Counted from the stretch's first letter, positions 33,701-44,225 are shown. The stretch: 64,000 nucleotides of DNA from Ceratotherium simum simum (GCF_000283155.1 NW_004454280.1:2342380-2406379), one strand, 5' to 3'. The notes: generated by a model not told the origin, from the sequence alone. A program made the numbers and translations.

Positions 33701-34042
33701 AATTTATTGTAATTTGAGTTCGAGGCGATACATGACAATCATTCTAGGAGTCACAGTCAAGCACTGCCTGCCCAATATCACAATATACCCGTGGCTGCAT
33801 AAAGCATCTGATTCAGTGCCGGGCAAGTGGGAGGCTCCAGAAGTGGTTAGCAACCCCCCTTTCTAAAAAATGCCTAGCAACAAATTGGTTACCAAACCCT
33901 ATTTCCCTTTATTTTCATGGCAGAATCTCACCATCTAATGCTACCTATGCACCTCTTGGCTCCACCCTTGATAAATATCTATAATGATAACAATCTTTTA
34001 ATTGCACAGAATCTCACAGTTTACAAGTATAATATACACACA

Positions 34043-34540
34043 CAGTAGTCCCTCCTTATCCACGTTTCACTTTCCATGGTTTCAGTTACCCACGGTCAAC
34101 CATGGTCCAAAAATATTAAATGGAAAATTCCAGAAATAAACAAGTCATAAGTTTTAAATTGCACGTCATTCTGAGTAGCATGATGAAATCTCCCACCGTC
34201 CAGCTCCATCCTGCCTGGGACATGAATCATCCCTTTGTCCAGCGGATCCACACTGTATACGCTACCTGCCTGTTCGCCACTTAGCAGCCGTGGAGGTTAT
34301 TAGATTGACTGTCGCAGTATCACAGTGCTTGCTTATTTTACTTAATAACGGTGCCAAAGCCAATTTTATTATTAGTTATTGTTGTTAATCTCTTACTGTG
34401 CCTAATTTATAAATTAAACTTTCTCATAGGTATTTATGTATAGGAAAAAATGTAGTATATACAGCTTTGGTACTATCCGCAGTTTCAGGCATCCACTGGG
34501 GGTTTCGTAATGTATCCCTGCAGATAAGGGGGGACTACTG
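34043..34540. mobile_element. Tigger-family DNA transposon, internal-deletion derivative (498 bp)
   Basis: The left terminal inverted repeat CAGTAGTCCCTCCTTATC matches the reverse complement of the right end, CAGTAGTCCCCCCTTATC, with one mismatch in 18. A TA follows the right end; the left flank is CA, probably a mutated TA. Internal segments such as 'ttaaatggaaaattccagaa' and 'cactgtatacgctacctgcc' (left) and 'cctaatttataaattaaact' (right) identify the Tigger group. The transposase middle is missing. Subfamily not assigned. Confidence 0.92.
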
Positions 34541-34585
34541 TATGTGTATATATATTTTTTTATGTATAAATATATATATATTTGC
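34541..34585. repeat. TA-rich low-complexity tract
   Basis: 'tatgtgtatatatatttttt' followed by TATAAATATATATATATT abuts the Tigger right end. Confidence 0.7.
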
Positions 34586-34683
34586 ATGAAATGAAATTGG
34601 TACTGCCAGCCCTGGATTTCAGGACTGATAGGAAATTACCTATTTGGGATCTAGAACTATTTCAAGAGGGGCAGGAGAATGAA

Positions 34684-34900
34684 GATTTGCGGGGTGTTTG
34701 CGAGTCCCAGGCCCTGTGCTGAGTGCTCCACGCAGCTGTCTCATTGCTCCCTCACGATGGGACACTAGCAGGGAGGTGTCATCTCTGAGCTGCTGAAGAG
34801 GGGACTGAAGCTCTGTGGGGTTAGGACACTTTGAGTTCATGAACAGCAGACCTGGGATTAAAGTTCAGGTCACTCTGATTCCGAAGACCAGACTGTTTCC
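34684..34900 (-). mobile_element. MIR SINE (antisense)
   Basis: 'gccctgtgctgagtgctcca', 'gagctgctgaagaggggact', 'gaagctctgtggggttagga' and 'cagacctgggattaaagttc' are antisense MIR. Confidence 0.7.
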
Positions 34901-35079
34901 AGAGACCAATTTATTAGGAGTCTCTAATGGCTCTAAAGTCCAGAGGTGCCAGGACTTCTTCCATGGTTGGAAGCCTAGAATTTGAATTGCATACCAAAGG
35001 CCAGTTCAATAGAACCGTCAAGCTTCTATTCCTTTCTCTCTGATGGGACGTCCCTGACATCCTCCAAGGCTGGCCCCGA

Positions 35080-35295
35080 GTACTTACTGTGTACTAAGCA
35101 CTTTATATGTATTGTCTCACTTAACTGTCGTACCATTTCTAGGATCTGGATAGTATTAGCATCTCGATTTTATAGATGAATGAGTTGAGACCTAGAAAAG
35201 CTAAGTAACTTGCCTAACTTCGTACGGTTTAGGAAGAGGCCGAGCTGACGTTGAACACAGATTGACTTCTTCACCCAAACACTAGAGCCTCTACG
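35080..35295 (-). mobile_element. MIR SINE (antisense, well preserved)
   Basis: 'gtacttactgtgtactaagc', 'actttatatgtattgtctca', 'gatgaatgagttgagaccta' and 'gctaagtaacttgcctaac' give nearly the whole MIR in antisense. Confidence 0.9.
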
Positions 35296-35366
35296 GGGAA
35301 TAGTTTTTCTCAAGGTCTCAGGTTTATGCTAGGCAGTATTAGTCAATATTCATATCAGTATTCATC

Positions 35367-35512
35367 AGTATTAGTCTGTAGTCAGCTCAAGCTGCCATAA
35401 CAAAATACTATAGACTGGCTTGCTTAAACAATCAAAATTTATTTCTCACAGTTCTGGAGGCTGGAGGTCCGAGATCAGGGTTCCACTATGGTTGAGTTTC
35501 ATCACAAGGGCT
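35367..35512 (-). mobile_element. Outer MaLR LTR, left part (antisense)
   Basis: 'tattagtctgtagtcagctc', 'aagctgccataacaaaatac', 'cacagttctggaggctggag' and 'gtccgagatcagggttc' begin an antisense MLT1/MST LTR. It resumes at 35862, so it is split by the LTR between. Confidence 0.9.
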
Positions 35513-35861
35513 TGCTACGGATGGTCTGTGTCCCTCAGCATTCACATGTTGAAACCCGAATCCCCAGTGTGATGGTATTTGGAGTGGGGCCTTTGGGAGA
35601 TGATTAGGTCGTGAAGGTGGAGCCCTCATGATGGGATTAGTGTCCTCATAAGCAGAGACTGGAGAGAGGTTGCTTCCTCTCTCTGCTCTCTGCTGTGTAA
35701 GGATGCAAGGAGACGCAGGAAGTGGGCCCTCACCAGACACTGAGTCTGTGGCACCCTCATCTCAGACTTCCAGCCTTCAGGGTGGTGATAAATACGTTTC
35801 TGTTGTTTAAGCCACCCTGTCCGTGTTATTTTTGTCATAGCAGTCCAGAGGGACTAAAACA
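35513..35861 (+). mobile_element. Inner MaLR LTR (sense) nested in the outer LTR
   Basis: It starts TGCTACGGATGGTCTGTG and ends GGGACTAAAACA (TG...CA). Inside are 'gtgatggtatttggagtggg', 'gatgattaggtcgtgaaggt', 'ctcatgatgggattagtgtc', 'ctcaccagacactgagtctg' and 'gtttctgttgtttaagccac'. About 349 bp, complete. The flanking 5-mers do not form an obvious duplication. Confidence 0.93.
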
Positions 35862-35954
35862 GAACCCTACCCTCATGACCTCATCTGAACCTAATCCCCT
35901 CCAATACCATCACACTGGGGGTAAGGGCTCAAACACCCAATTCAGTCCATAGCA
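35862..35954 (-). mobile_element. Outer MaLR LTR, right part (antisense)
   Basis: 'accctcatgacctcatctga', 'acctaatcccctccaatacc', 'atcacactgggggtaagg' and 'aattcagtccatagca' complete the antisense LTR begun at 35367. Confidence 0.9.
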
Positions 35955-37944
35955 CCTTTCCTTGGCTTAATCTCAGTATCCCTTGCTGCAAAACCAGGTC
36001 ATTTTCTTTCCAGTCCTTTTTTGGTGGAACCAAGAATAGCCACTTAAGTCAGACTTACTGTGGCTCCACTGAGCTGGGTGTAGAACCTGGCTCACTAGGC
36101 ATTTCCAGTCTTAGAATAGGAACCAACTCAGGCTATTAACAGGGGAGACAAATGCCTTTTATTTCTTTCCTCCTCCTTTAATCAGAAAGGGAAGAGTGAG
36201 GAGATAGCTTCTGTTGTTGGAATAACAACGAGGACATTTCCTGGCAGCCCGTTCATAGGAAATTTGTCTTGTAATTGGAGCTTCAGAGGCTCACCTGGCA
36301 TCGATGGCCTCTATGGTATAAATTAGCCTCCTCTCTACATTTACAAATCGTATCGTAATTATTACAGCTAATATGAATATAGCCTGGCAGCTTCTTCATT
36401 TAAAATTCACTGCAGGAGGGCCTCCTCGACCCTGGAGACAGAGCGGGCCCCAGTGCCCTGCAGTCTCACAGAGAGGCAGCGCCATGGGAGAGCCCATCCA
36501 GCACAGGGTTAACACGGCTGTAGAATGGGCTTCTCCGTGAACCTGCAGAGGCCCCCCGGGCTTCCGGCTCCCCCAGACTCCCCTCAGTGCAGTGGAACGT
36601 GCCCGGCCCCTACTCTGCCTTCCCTCCGCAAAGGCCTGCAGTGCAGTAGCTTGCTGTCTCTCCAGTCCCTCAGCCACCCCAGAGCTGCCTGCTCCTTCCT
36701 TTCTTCCTAGTGCCAGTGATCTCAAGGGGAGCTGAGGTCCCGGCACACCAGGAGCTGGTCTGTTTGGCCAAGTGAGGACACTGGCTCGGACACCCTCGGG
36801 CCTCAGCAATGGTCCTGCAAAGAATAAGGTGTTGGCAATGCGGGACAAGAAATTCTCTTGAAGGAAAGACACGTGACCAGAAACCTTTTCGAAATTCCAG
36901 GAGCAGAGCCCTCTGGTCCTCAGGCAGGCAGGCAGGCGGGGACGCTCGTCCTGGATTGGGAGCACTAGGAAGAAACCGAAAGACCTCCTTGTCTAACGTT
37001 TGCCTCACCCAGAGAAGAAGTCTCTGGAAGGAACAGGTCATGAAGCAACAAGTCATGCAGTTCCACAGAGCAATACCCAGCTCTTCTGAGCCCGCGGCCG
37101 GTGCACTCCCCCTCCGGTTTACAAAGCCGCACAGCCCAGGCCAGGCGAGGACAGGCTGTGCCCACATGCACACAGACACGGACGTCCTCGGATGTATGAG
37201 AACCAGGTCCCCCACCTCCACTCCATGCACTCTCCTAACCTCTCTACAGAGCTGCTTTCTTCCTTCCTGCTCTCTGCTTTCACATGAAAAGCTGAAATCT
37301 AGGTTAGGGAATTGGCTTCCCTGGACTTTCCTCAGGAGATGAAATTGCTTTCAGACTTGACCTTTTAGCAGCACTGACCCTGTCACTAACTTGCTTTTAG
37401 CATGAGGCTCAGGAGGGGTGAGAGAAAAAGCAAGAAAGTAGGTCTTCCCAGAGCCCACTACCTTTCTCTCTCTCTCTCTGTTTTCAAATGAGGCTGATTT
37501 CAGCTGCGCATTACCCAATAATCCATTTCAAACAGCTTCAGCCACACACTGGCCACGATGAAGTTCTTACCAACTCTGGCTCCGCTGTTCACGTTTGAAG
37601 GGAAGGAGGCCCTTGCTGTTCTGTATTCCAGCCTACTGTGCTACCTGTGTCTGCTTATGTAAAGTCTCTGGTTTGTTAATAGTTTTAGTATCTTATGCAT
37701 TTAAAACCTGGGCAGTGGAATAAAGATGGGCAGGGATAGGCTCTGGACTGATGCAAATTGAAATTGAAAAGATATTAGACTGAAAGTGTTGAGGAGAATA
37801 TAGACAAATCTGCTGCACGAGTTGAGGCAGTGCTGCTCTGCCAGGAATGCTGCTCTTTCCCAAGGGGAGTGTCTGCCTGGGAATGTTCGTGCTGGCTAAC
37901 GGCAGAACCAGCCTCTTCTCTCAAGAGGACCGTACACTCACCAT
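35955..37944. other. About 2 kb without repeats; possible regulatory or exonic DNA
   Basis: No repeat family is recognised. 36140-36410 is an A/T-rich block of conserved-element appearance (CATCGATGG, TCGTATCGTAATTATTACAGC-like). 36400-37340 is GC-rich with few stops. Overlapping open frames lie on both strands: minus 36396-36965 (189 codons) and 36670-37230 (186), plus 36809-37342 (177). None shows a domain, and opposite-strand overlap argues against coding. A CT-repeat is at 37464-37480. Confidence 0.35.
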
Positions 37945-38165
37945 CGCTGACTCTCCTGAGCGCTTGCTGTGTGGCAGGAATGGCTGACGCCTCCCACGCG
38001 GGCTCTCCTCAGTCCTCACAGCAGCCCTGTCCTGGGAGTGCTGTCATTGTGTCCATTTCACAGATGTGTTTTCTCCCAACTGAGGCTTGGAGATTTTAAG
38101 AAACCTGGTGTGGCTTACAGAGCTAACAAGCAGTAGGTCCAGAATTTGAGAACCCGGGCACCCGG
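37945..38165 (-). mobile_element. MIR SINE (antisense)
   Basis: 'tgagcgcttgctgtgtggca', 'ctcctcagtcctcacagcag', 'gtccatttcacagatgtgtt' and 'gcttacagagctaacaagca' read as antisense MIR. Confidence 0.75.
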
Positions 38166-39497
38166 ACACAGTGGGCTACACCCTGACTCACAGCTCTGTA
38201 TCTGTGTGCTTTCTGTAAATAAATCCCCAGCCCGAGTGTCTGAAGAAAAGGCTGAGGAGGATGCTGTGGGTCCAGGATCGGTAGCTCAGGCCAACATGAG
38301 GAAGAAAACAAAAGAGAGGCACAATTTTGTCATTCCATTTCAAGCTGGAGGCTGTGGCTCTGTCTCTGTCCTCTCGACGAGATGGTTCCCATGCATGGAA
38401 ATGAAACAGGCAAATCCAAGGCTCTCCCTCTCCTCCCCAGGACTCTCCACTTCTGCCCAAGGCAGAGTTATGTAAGAACGATATTTAGGCAGCATCACAG
38501 AGCTGGCCATATCTTCATTGCTGCCCCACTTCATTCTGCTACATATCATGAATGAGAATTCCACACTAAAATGGGCAAAGCAGAATGTAAAGAGTTTCTC
38601 TTACTTCACTTATTTAAAAACATTAAGTGTAGAAAGCTTTCAAGTCACAGGGTTTCTTTTCTTTCACACTCACTGTGATTAATTCCATGCTTTCCCAGCA
38701 GCAGTTGTACAGTGTCACTCAAAATGCAGATGGAGGACACAGCAGAGATTCATGAAGGAGGAGCTCAGGTCTTGGGGCCTGATGACTCGAGCTTCGTTCT
38801 CTTGGTCACCTTGTTGTCAGAGAAGCCTGGTGGGTGTGAATAGCCTCAGAGAACCAAACCACCTGCCCAGGACCTCTTAACCTTCTGGAAACATATTCTT
38901 AGTAATCTCACAGAATCGGCACCTAGCTGATTTGCATGGACTAGAGACAGCTAGACAAAACAGCTATCATGCTGGTAGCAACGTGGAGACTTCATGATGA
39001 CATTATGAACTGGACAATGGAGTTCCCCAGTGGACAGGTCACAAAGGACCTCCACCATTAGGTGCTCCCAAGGAGCCCCCAGAAGATGGAAAGTTGGGTG
39101 ACCTGATTTCCCAGCTCATGAGCTGAGTGTTTGAAGTTGGGTTTTGGGAGATAAATGGGGATCTGTGGTCTCTGGATAGAAGGTCTGCATTTTAGGCCAG
39201 TGTTTCCCACCTGAGATCATTGGACTCATGAGCGTTTGTCCACATGTCATAGAATCACTGATCTGTTGATTTTGCCAACAGGATAGACAGGCTTCCTTTG
39301 TCGAGTGTGATGGAGGCACCATAATCTCCCATCCTTGCAGGCAGAGAGTCTCATAACATGGCAGAGCATGAATGCAATGGAAGGAAAGGCCTCTCACTGG
39401 AGCAGCAGAGAGCTGAGGAGCTTCCATGTAAAGCGGGAAATGGAGTGGTACCGGGTGTATCTCAGGGTATTTATGAGGACTCACTGAGGTTCGATCA
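38166..39497. other. About 1.3 kb without a recognised element
   Basis: Mixed DNA. The open frames (109 codons plus at 38146-38475, 122 codons minus at 39116-39484) show no domain. Confidence 0.45.
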
Positions 39498-39720
39498 TTT
39501 ATTCATGTATTCATTCTTTCACTCAGCACTACTCTGTGCCAGGCATTGAGAAAGGGTCTGGGGCCACAGTAGAGAATAATATGGGTGCCAGAGCCCCTGC
39601 CCTCATCAATCTCACAGTCTGGATGAGGGTAAGGAGAAAAGAGAGGAAAACCACAGGCAGACAATTAGCCCATTGAGACGAGTGCTGGAAGGAGAAGTAG
39701 AGGGTGCGACGCTTCTTCCT
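39498..39720 (-). mobile_element. L2 LINE 3' end (antisense)
   Basis: 'catttattcatgtattcatt', 'ctttcactcagcactactct', 'gtgccaggcattgagaaagg' and 'gcccctgccctcatcaatct' followed by 'cacagtctgg' form a good antisense L2 terminus. Confidence 0.85.
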
Positions 39721-39739
39721 AACCCTGAGAGAGACGTCG

Positions 39740-40245
39740 TCAGCAGGACTCACTGGCCCCTGCCAGCGCACTCCGCGGTTTACTTCTCCAGTCTCTCTTG
39801 AATACTTCTTCTATTATTTTCCTTCCACTTCCTCTTCCCCAGCACACTGGCCCCCATCCTGGTCCTCAAACACGCCCAGCACTTGGTGACTCAGAGCCTC
39901 TGCACTCGCCGTTCCCTCTGCCCCGAGCGCTCTCCCCAGACAGCTGAGTGGTCTGCCCCTATCTTCTCCAGACCTTGACACGAACGTCTCCTCAGTGAGG
40001 GCCCCTGGCTACCCTGCGTACACTGCAGAGCCCCCACTCCCTCTCCCCTTTCCTGTTTCATCTTTCTCATCCACACTTCTCACCACCTGCCCTGTGCATA
40101 TGTCGACCTATCTGTCTTGATGGCTGTTTGTCTGCCCTTCCTAAATGGGAAGCTCCATAAGCAGAGGGGTTCCATCTATTTTGTTTACTGCCAAACGGTA
40201 TTTGGTAGGTACTCAACAAGTGTTTGAATGTTGAGTTAATGTTGA
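39740..40245 (+). mobile_element. L2 LINE (sense, ~500 bp)
   Basis: 'ctctgcactcgccgttccct', 'ctgccccgagcgctctcccc', 'gacacgaacgtctcctcagt', 'gaagctccataagcagaggg' and 'gtactcaacaagtgtttgaa' follow sense L2 order to its 3' end. It is flanked by antisense L2 on both sides. Confidence 0.82.
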
Positions 40246-40254
40246 TTTAAGGAA

Positions 40255-41086
40255 AACTAAAGAATAAGTAGGTGTTATCCTTGCCAAGAGACCAAGGGGG
40301 CAACAAGGTGGAGGTGCAGGAATGCCAAGGGGAGGAGTTCAGGTGGAGGGAACAACGGGGGCCACGGTCAGAGGTGGAGAAAGTGTGGCATGTGTGGGGA
40401 CGTGCCCTGTCCCGTTCTGTTCTGCTCTGAACAGAAGGCAAAGTTGGCTGGAGTAGAAAAGTCTGGGGCAAGAGATGAGGCATAAAGTTGATCTGAGGCC
40501 AGACTCATAATCTTGTTATGGAGCTTGGATTTAATCTTCTGGTAGAGGGGTAAATATTGAGGATATGTTATTTTGTTATATGTATTATACGTATATTATT
40601 TTATTAAAGTATCAAATATTTTAATAAAGAGCATGAAATTATCAGATTTATGTTATAGAAAGACCACTTTGACTACAACACGACAAATGAACTAAAGTAG
40701 GCCCTGAGGGCAGGCAGGCCAATTAGGAAGACTTTGCAGAAGTTCTGGCAAGAGATGGTGATGACTGCACAGACCAGGGTGGTGTCAGAGAAGGTGAGCC
40801 CCGGGTCTGGGTTCAGGACATATTCGAGAGACAGAACTGATAGGCCTAAGGATAAATTGGATAGGAGGTGGCGGGGGGCAGTCTACGTTTCTGTCCTGCA
40901 CCTTTGGTTAGGTAGCAATGCCAACATTGAGCCAAGTCAAAAGGAGAAAGGCAGACACCTGACAGGGTCAGTATGGAGTCCCGGTGTGGCATCCCAGTGG
41001 AGACGGCTCAGAGAAGTCTGGTCACCTTGGTGAGCAGTTCTAGGAGAGAGTTACAGGCTGCAGACAAACATTTGGGTGTCATCAGC
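40255..41086 (-). mobile_element. L2 LINE (antisense), ORF2 including the RT YADD region
   Basis: 'gttatggagcttggatttaa', 'aaagaccactttgactacaa' and 'caattaggaagactttgcag' follow the antisense L2 order. On the minus strand the bases up to the gap encode ADDTQMFVCSL and then a stop. This is the decayed form of the CR1/L2 RT active-site block (Y/F-ADD), truncated by the N run just before the Y codon. Product would be non-functional. Confidence 0.88.
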
Positions 41087-41415
41087 NNNNNNNNNNNNNN
41101 NNNNNNNNNNNNNNNNNNNNNNNNNNNNNNNNNNNNNNNNNNNNNNNNNNNNNNNNNNNNNNNNNNNNNNNNNNNNNNNNNNNNNNNNNNNNNNNNNNNN
41201 NNNNNNNNNNNNNNNNNNNNNNNNNNNNNNNNNNNNNNNNNNNNNNNNNNNNNNNNNNNNNNNNNNNNNNNNNNNNNNNNNNNNNNNNNNNNNNNNNNNN
41301 NNNNNNNNNNNNNNNNNNNNNNNNNNNNNNNNNNNNNNNNNNNNNNNNNNNNNNNNNNNNNNNNNNNNNNNNNNNNNNNNNNNNNNNNNNNNNNNNNNNN
41401 NNNNNNNNNNNNNNN
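41087..41415. other. Assembly gap (329 N)
   Basis: Unresolved bases lie between L2 and the alternating repeat. The true length and content are unknown; the neighbouring repeat is the probable reason. Confidence 1.
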
Positions 41416-42021
41416 TATATACGTGTGTGTGTGTATATACGTGTGTGTGTATACACGTGTGTGTGTGTGTACACGTGTGTGTGTGTACACGTGTGTGTGT
41501 ACACGTGTGTGTGTGTGTATACACGTGTGTGTGTGTGTGTATATACACGTGTGTGTGTGTATACACGTGTGTGTGTACACGTGTGTGTGTACACACGTGT
41601 GTGTGTGTGTACACACGTATATGTGTGTGTGTACACACGTGTGTGTGTGTGTACACACGTATATGTGTGTGTGTGTGTACACACGTATGTGTGTGTGTGT
41701 GTACACACGTATATATGTGTGTGTGTGTGTACACACGTGTGTGTGTGTGTGTACACACGTATATATGTGTGTGTGTGCACACACGTATGTGTGTGTGTGT
41801 GTACACACGTATATATGTGTGTGTGTGTGTGTGCACACACGTATGTGTGTGCGTGTGCGTACGCACACGTATATACGTGTGTGCGTGTGCGTGCGCACAC
41901 GTATATACGTGTGTGCGTGCGCGCGCACACGTATATATACGTGTGTGTGTGTGTATACACACACACGTATATATATATACGTGTGTGTGTGTGTATACAT
42001 ATACACGTATATATATATATG
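41416..42021. repeat. Compound TG/CA/TA/CG array, unbroken alternating purine-pyrimidine for 606 bp
   Basis: I checked every line of the interval. Every odd coordinate is a purine and every even one a pyrimidine, with no phase slip. Runs of (TG)n switch to (CA)n through TA and back through CG. This makes a series of GTGTACAC and CACACGTGTG dyads, with about ten CACGTG hexamers. CG-rich CGCGCG appears near 41918. Such DNA is the classic Z-DNA former and the dyads allow cruciforms. Long open frames in it (up to 453 codons, minus) are artefacts. Confidence 0.97.
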
Positions 42022-42110
42022 GTGAATGAAGTCCTGAGATAAATGAGAATGTCAGGGATGGAGGAGGCAGCCCTGGACCACACCTCAGGGAGGGGCCTGA
42101 AGGATGTTTC
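42022..42110 (-). mobile_element. L2 LINE continuation (antisense) after the array
   Basis: 'agtcctgagataaatgagaa' with 'gtcagggatggaggagg', and 'gcagccctggaccac', fit the next L2 segment after the RT motif, in antisense and decayed. The array would therefore lie inside one L2 copy. Confidence 0.5.
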
Positions 42111-42244
42111 CCCAGGGAACCAACAGGGAAAGCCCCAGCTAAGGATTCACAGTTCTCAGAGTCAAGACATTTTCTTATGGTAGCAAACCCTGGCACCACT
42201 GGGTGAGACCAAAGTTGAGCAGAATGAAGAATTGAGGCAAGTGA

Positions 42245-42425
42245 AAAAGAGTACGGACCTTGAGCTTGGAGAGACACAATCTTGACTTCAAATCCTGATC
42301 TTGCTCTTGATGCCCTATCAGCTCCCTGTCGCAGGTTTCTTATCGAAAAATAGGAATCATCCTGCTTTCCTCGTATGGATGCTGTTGGACTCGAGCGATA
42401 AGATGGAAACACACACGAAAGTGCA
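42245..42425 (+). mobile_element. MIR SINE (sense, diverged)
   Basis: 'cttgacttcaaatcctgatc' (B-box region), 'ttgctcttgatgccctatc' and 'ttatcgaaaaataggaatca' are sense MIR. Confidence 0.6.
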
Positions 42426-42446
42426 GTCCCTGAGCCTTTGCAAGCT

Positions 42447-42575
42447 TATTCAGCAATTCACTCAGTAAATATTTGCTGCTCATGTGCCCAGTGCCAGGCC
42501 CCATGGAGGCCGTGATCCAGGCAGACAGGCCTGCCTGCGCTCAGAACACTCATAGTCTAGGGAGATTCAGTCAGA
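42447..42575 (-). mobile_element. L2 LINE 3' end fragment (antisense)
   Basis: 'cttattcagcaattcactca', 'gtaaatatttgctgctcatg', 'tgcccagtgccaggcccca' and 'cactcatagtctagggag' read as antisense L2. Confidence 0.75.
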
Positions 42576-42864
42576 GTTTTTTCTTCCTTAGAACTTAAGG
42601 AGGATACTGAATTGTTTCTGGCCAGGCTGGATGGCCCCAGATAAAAGTGCGACACAGGAAATAATCTTCCCTCACTTTCTGGTGCTCTAGGGGTGGTACT
42701 TTTAGGCTGCCCCACACCCCAGCAGTCTGCCTCCCAGGGCTCCCACCAGGCAGCTGGTGTGCATTTTAAGGAGCACTCCTGCCCTAGGCACCAAACTCTA
42801 ACTTCCTGCCCTGACCCCACCCCCTTTCTTCAGAGCCCTGCTAGCTGATGCAATGAATCGACTT
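42576..42864. other. No recognised feature
   Basis: Short single-copy-looking interval between L2 fragments. Confidence 0.4.
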
Positions 42865-42965
42865 ATTGTAATGCAGCCTTCATGAGGCCAGGAAATTTTG
42901 TCTGACTATTCACTGCTGTTTCCCTAGGACCTAGTTCTTGACGTGAGGTAGGCACCAGTGAACGT
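42865..42965 (+). mobile_element. L2 LINE 3' end fragment (sense)
   Basis: 'catgaggccaggaaattttg', 'tctgactattcactgctgtt' and 'tccctaggacctagttcttg' are a decayed sense L2 terminus. Confidence 0.6.
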
Positions 42966-43429
42966 CCTTCCCCTGTCAAGGCGCCAGATAGCTGAAGGCT
43001 CAGATGGTCTGCTTGTCGACAAGGAAGCGAGTGAGCCGAGCGATCAGGGCTGGCACCAAGAGACCAGTCAGAGGAGGCGCTTTGAAAGGGGACCCTCACC
43101 CCTGGAAGCACAGCCGCCCTTCCGCCTGCGCAAAACACCTGCCTGTGCGCCGGGCTGAGCCAGGGCCGCCAAGGCGAGGCAGGGCCCAGGAACAGGGTTA
43201 GGAGGTTTGAGAGGGTCGTGGCTGCCCACAGCTTCTCTCCCAACTCCTCCTCCTCGCTTCACTTAACAAAAAAGATGACTGTGACATGGGGAACAGTCTG
43301 TGAGCCCCAGGATGTGCTCTCTGCCTCCCGCTACTTCTCAGGAGCCAGTGTCCTCCCTCTCCTGGACAGCTAGAGCTGGCTCTGGGAGGGACCAGGGGCT
43401 GCAGAGCAGGAGGGAGGTGACCTCCTGAC
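42966..43429. other. GC-rich stretch, no recognised feature
   Basis: GC-rich with several CpGs (43060-43170). Open frames up to 126 codons overlap on both strands and have no recognisable product. Confidence 0.4.
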
Positions 43430-43565
43430 ACCTGGGCAGAAATCTGGCTCTGCCGCTGCCCAGCCCTGTGACTCAGAGCAGCCTGCCGCCACTCTGGGCC
43501 TCAGTTTCCTCAAACATGAGGAGAAGGCAAAGGGTTGCTTTGAGAATTAATTGAGATCATATGTT
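43430..43565 (+). mobile_element. MIR SINE (sense)
   Basis: 'aaatctggctctgccgctgc', 'ctgggcctcagtttcctcaa' and 'gctttgagaattaattgaga' are typical sense MIR. Confidence 0.85.
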
Positions 43566-43699
43566 TGACAGTGACTTTGAACTCTGATGGCTGAAACGAC
43601 AGAGGGCTCCACCAACGTGTGCACCTCCCATGCACATGCCAGGCCAAGGGAAGGCGTCCTATCTACAGGTAATCTGTAACTGTGAATTTTTGCAAAATG

Positions 43700-43830
43700 A
43701 TCTTGGTATTTGAGTCTTCCTAAGCTGTAAGGCCAACAGAGTACAGAATTCAAGACAACTGTATTTTTGTCTGGCATAAAATAGGTACTCATACGTTAAA
43801 GGATTAAGTGAATGGATAAATGACTGGATG
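43700..43830 (+). mobile_element. L2-like 3' end fragment (sense)
   Basis: 'tttgtctggcataaaatagg', 'tactcatacgttaaaggatt' and 'aagtgaatggataaatgact' resemble a decayed L2 tail. Confidence 0.5.
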
Positions 43831-43984
43831 GCCTCACGGTCCCGTTCTAACTTGACCTCTCTTTGCTCCCTCCCCCAGACTGTTAGACCCAGAAACACTG
43901 TCTTCTTACTGCCCCATGTCCATATCTAGTTCAAGGCCACCTCCATGCTTTTATTTCCTCTGAACCAAACAATAAATAGCTAAC

Positions 43985-44225
43985 ATGCACCTACGCTGTG
44001 TTCAGCACTATTTGGGGGCCCGTAGGAAATAAAAAGGATAATAAAATGTGGTCCTATCCCCCAAGGAACTTACCATTTGGTTGAGGGGTGTGCCCATCCA
44101 AGTGGACAGACAACAGTACGTGTTGGGGGATGAGAGCTGGGTGAAGGAGGTTTCTTGAAGGTTTGGGTATTTGAGCCGGGTCTGGAAGGACATATGGCCT
44201 GAGGTTCCCCGAGCAAATGTCACCT
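43985..44225 (-). mobile_element. L2 LINE fragment (antisense)
   Basis: 'atgcacctacgctgtgttca', 'gtcctatcccccaaggaact', 'taccatttggttgaggg' and 'gtatttgagccgggtctgga' follow antisense L2. Confidence 0.7.

Noticed and set aside
35508..35866. Target duplication of the inner nested LTR
   Set aside because: The 5-mers on each side (GGGCT and GAACC) do not match well enough to claim one.
41051..42412. Open frames of 205-453 codons on both strands, with [18 protein letters not shown] peptides
   Set aside because: They run through N bases and the TG/CA array, which lacks stops in several frames. The peptides are low-complexity and exist on both strands.
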